Below, one piece after another: positions 6,539 through 7,729 of a stretch of 7,729 bases of DNA (positions are counted from its first letter, which is position 1; each line of letters begins with the position of its first letter). The stretch covers positions 1 through 7,729 of the forward strand of contig DATBDM010000292.1 in the NCBI GenBank assembly GCA_036269915.1, read 5' to 3'. The position numbers and the translations under genes were made by a program. The stretch is from DATBDM01 sp036269915 (GTDB taxonomy: Bacteria; Actinomycetota; Thermoleophilia; Solirubrobacterales; Solirubrobacteraceae). Below the pieces are notes generated by a model. That model saw only the letters and a list, made by a program, of their open reading frames with translations, did not search any database and was not told the DNA's origin.

Positions 6539-6670
6539 CGTCGGTGGCCGTCCGCGCCTGCCGCGTCGTGCACCGCCGGGTCCGGGCGCAGCGGCATCCG
6601 GCAAGATGGGCACCGGGGCGTGAACCGCGGAACACTTCTTCCGTAGCTCGTCGTGGAAGTCGACGCCAAT

Positions 6671-7729
6671 GTGACGGCACCTGCACGCACCTGCCCTCCC
6701 CGCCAGTGGCTGGCCGGCCTCGACGGCGTCCGCGGTCTCGCGGCGCTGTTCGTGGTGGTCAATCACGTCTTCCTGCGCGCGTTCCCCGGCTATCCGGTGG
6801 ACAACGCACCCTTCTGGGCGGCCCCGTTCATCTACGGGCGCTTCGCGGTCGACGTGTTCATCGTGCTGTCGGGCTTCTCGCTGGCGCTGTCCCCCGCGCG
6901 CCACGGCTGGCGACTCGACTCGGTCTCCGGCTTCACGCGGCGACGCGCTCGCCGGATCCTGCCGCCCTTCTACGCGGCGCTTGCGTTCAGCCTCGCGGTG
7001 GCGTGGCTGGGGCTCCCTCCGCCGGGGCAGGGAGCGCCCGACGCGAAGTCGGTCCTCGTCAACGGGCTGCTGGTCCAGAACCTCGTCGCCGCGCCGATCC
7101 CCGACCGGTCGTTCTGGTCGATCGCGGTCGAGGCCCAGCTGTACCTCGTGTTCCCGCTGCTGCTGGTGATGGTGCGCCGCTGGGGCGCCGTAGTCATGGT
7201 CGCCGGCGTGACGCTCGCCGTGGCGTCGGTGGGGATCCTTGCGCCGCACGTCCGGAGCCTGGACGCCCTCGTGGTCCAGTCGCCGCCCGATCTCGCCGCG
7301 CTGTTCGCGCTCGGCGTCGTGAGCGCCGGCATCGTGCGCGCGAACGGACCACGCAGGCCGTGGGCGCTGCTCGCCCTCGCCGCCACGGCACCCGTGCTCG
7401 CGCTGATCGCGTGGCAGGGCTCGGTGTGGACGCTCGACCGCCTGCTCTGGATCGACCTCGCGCTCGGGCCGGCCATCGCCTGTCTGTTGATCGGACTGGC
7501 CACCGGCCATCCGGCGCCGCTCGTGCGGGCGCTCGAGGCCCGGCCGATCCGCAACCTCGGCTCGTCGTCCTACAGCCTCTACCTGACGCACGGCCCGATC
7601 GTCGTGGTCGTCTACGAGACGCTCGTGGCCGGCCGCGTCCGCCAGGGGGTGCCGGCGTTCGCTCTCACGTTCGTCCTGGCCATCCCGCTGACGATCGTGT
7701 TCGCGCGTGTCTTCGCGTCCGTCTTCGAG
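6671..7729 (+). CDS. acyltransferase 3 family membrane protein (OafA/YrhL-type), 3' end outside window
   Basis: The frame is open from GTG 6671 to the last base, giving 353 residues of a polytopic inner-membrane O-acyltransferase. Family members move acyl groups onto exported sugars, peptidoglycan, lipids or antibiotics. Visible motifs: LDGVRGLAALFVVVNHVF (17-34) with the conserved Arg21 and the probable catalytic His32, GRFAVDVFIVLSGFSLAL (56-73), the basic cytoplasmic RRARRILPPF (91-100), FWSIAVEAQLYLVFPLL (148-164) and the late SSSYSLYLTHGPIV (298-311). About ten hydrophobic segments follow the usual order, and since the family is typically 350-400 aa only the last few residues are missing. 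There is no SGNH domain yet in view. The start is supported by homology beginning at residue 15 and a weak GGAAG at 6655-6659; in-frame GTG 6653 is an alternative, with a stop just upstream of it. The acceptor is unknown and neighbours give no hint. Confidence 0.9.
   Translation, partial: MTAPARTCPPRQWLAGLDGVRGLAALFVVVNHVFLRAFPGYPVDNAPFWAAPFIYGRFAVDVFIVLSGFSLALSPARHGWRLDSVSGFTRRRARRILPPFYAALAFSLAVAWLGLPPPGQGAPDAKSVLVNGLLVQNLVAAPIPDRSFWSIAVEAQLYLVFPLLLVMVRRWGAVVMVAGVTLAVASVGILAPHVRSLDALVVQSPPDLAALFALGVVSAGIVRANGPRRPWALLALAATAPVLALIAWQGSVWTLDRLLWIDLALGPAIACLLIGLATGHPAPLVRALEARPIRNLGSSSYSLYLTHGPIVVVVYETLVAGRVRQGVPAFALTFVLAIPLTIVFARVFASVFE

Larger units (their letters stand above)
6498..6670. other. 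divergent intergenic region between the molybdoenzyme and acyltransferase genes
   Basis: The longest gap in the window (173 bp). It holds the TAGGTT -10 of the molybdoenzyme gene, a 19-bp palindrome, and on the + strand a weak promoter-like pair TGAACC-N17-TAGCTC (6621-6649) that could serve the acyltransferase. A minus-strand frame with CPSC is also present and is discussed separately. No RNA gene, terminator or repeat family is recognisable. Confidence 0.5.

Noticed and set aside
6498..6686. Longer N-terminus for the molybdoenzyme, possibly carrying a Tat signal
   Set aside because: The added residues are Arg/Thr/Cys-rich with no hydrophobic core after the arginines and no twin-Arg motif in a signal context; homology starts right after ATG 6497.
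6527..7591. A 354-codon minus-strand frame opposite the acyltransferase
   Set aside because: Its product is low-complexity Arg/Glu/Asp/Gly/His; the plus strand encodes unmistakable acyltransferase 3 motifs throughout.

Overview
The window is very GC-rich (roughly 70% or more, with third codon positions almost entirely G/C) and densely packed with short intergenic gaps. Several genes have a TANNNT -10 hexamer 6-10 nt upstream of the start codon and no Shine-Dalgarno, which is the signature of leaderless or near-leaderless transcription common in Actinobacteria. With the Arg/Ala-rich proteins, this suggests a high-GC actinobacterium, possibly of the Thermoleophilia/Solirubrobacterales type. The lineage is an inference; no marker gene is present.

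Left part (1-1257): the end of an unidentified + strand gene is translationally coupled (ATGA overlap, GAGGAG ribosome site) to a KANL3/Tex30-type alpha/beta hydrolase. The hydrolase converges, with a 20-bp tail overlap, on a minus-strand gene for an all-helical protein of unknown function. That gene starts only 12 bp from a divergent ABC-F ATPase gene, and the 12-bp gap holds its -10 hexamer.

Middle (1270-4725): a Uup-like ABC-F ATPase (translation/ribosome factor type, not a transporter) is followed 13 bp later by a 92-aa unknown with its own leaderless promoter. A convergent 79-aa unknown shares the palindromic CTAG as stop codon with it. Upstream of that on the minus strand lies an M42-family metallo-aminopeptidase with all metal ligands and the catalytic Glu in place.

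Right part (4747-7729): a 129-aa minus-strand protein resembles the effector half of a TetR regulator without its DNA-binding half. Its start codon is 3 bp from the start of a divergent 85-aa unknown. That small gene converges, across a GC hairpin, on a complete cytochrome-free, plant-type sulfite oxidase-family molybdoenzyme with no signal peptide. A 173-bp divergent region with a 7-bp-arm palindrome separates it from an OafA-type membrane acyltransferase 3, which runs off the window just before its expected end.

The genes do not form one pathway. Most look like independent housekeeping or lineage-specific units, and I see no mobile element, CRISPR array, RNA gene or clearly new multi-gene system. 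The most notable signals are the repeated leaderless promoter architecture, the extremely tight divergent starts, the HTH-less TetR-like protein, the palindrome upstream of the molybdoenzyme, and several small unrecognised proteins with clean coding statistics.
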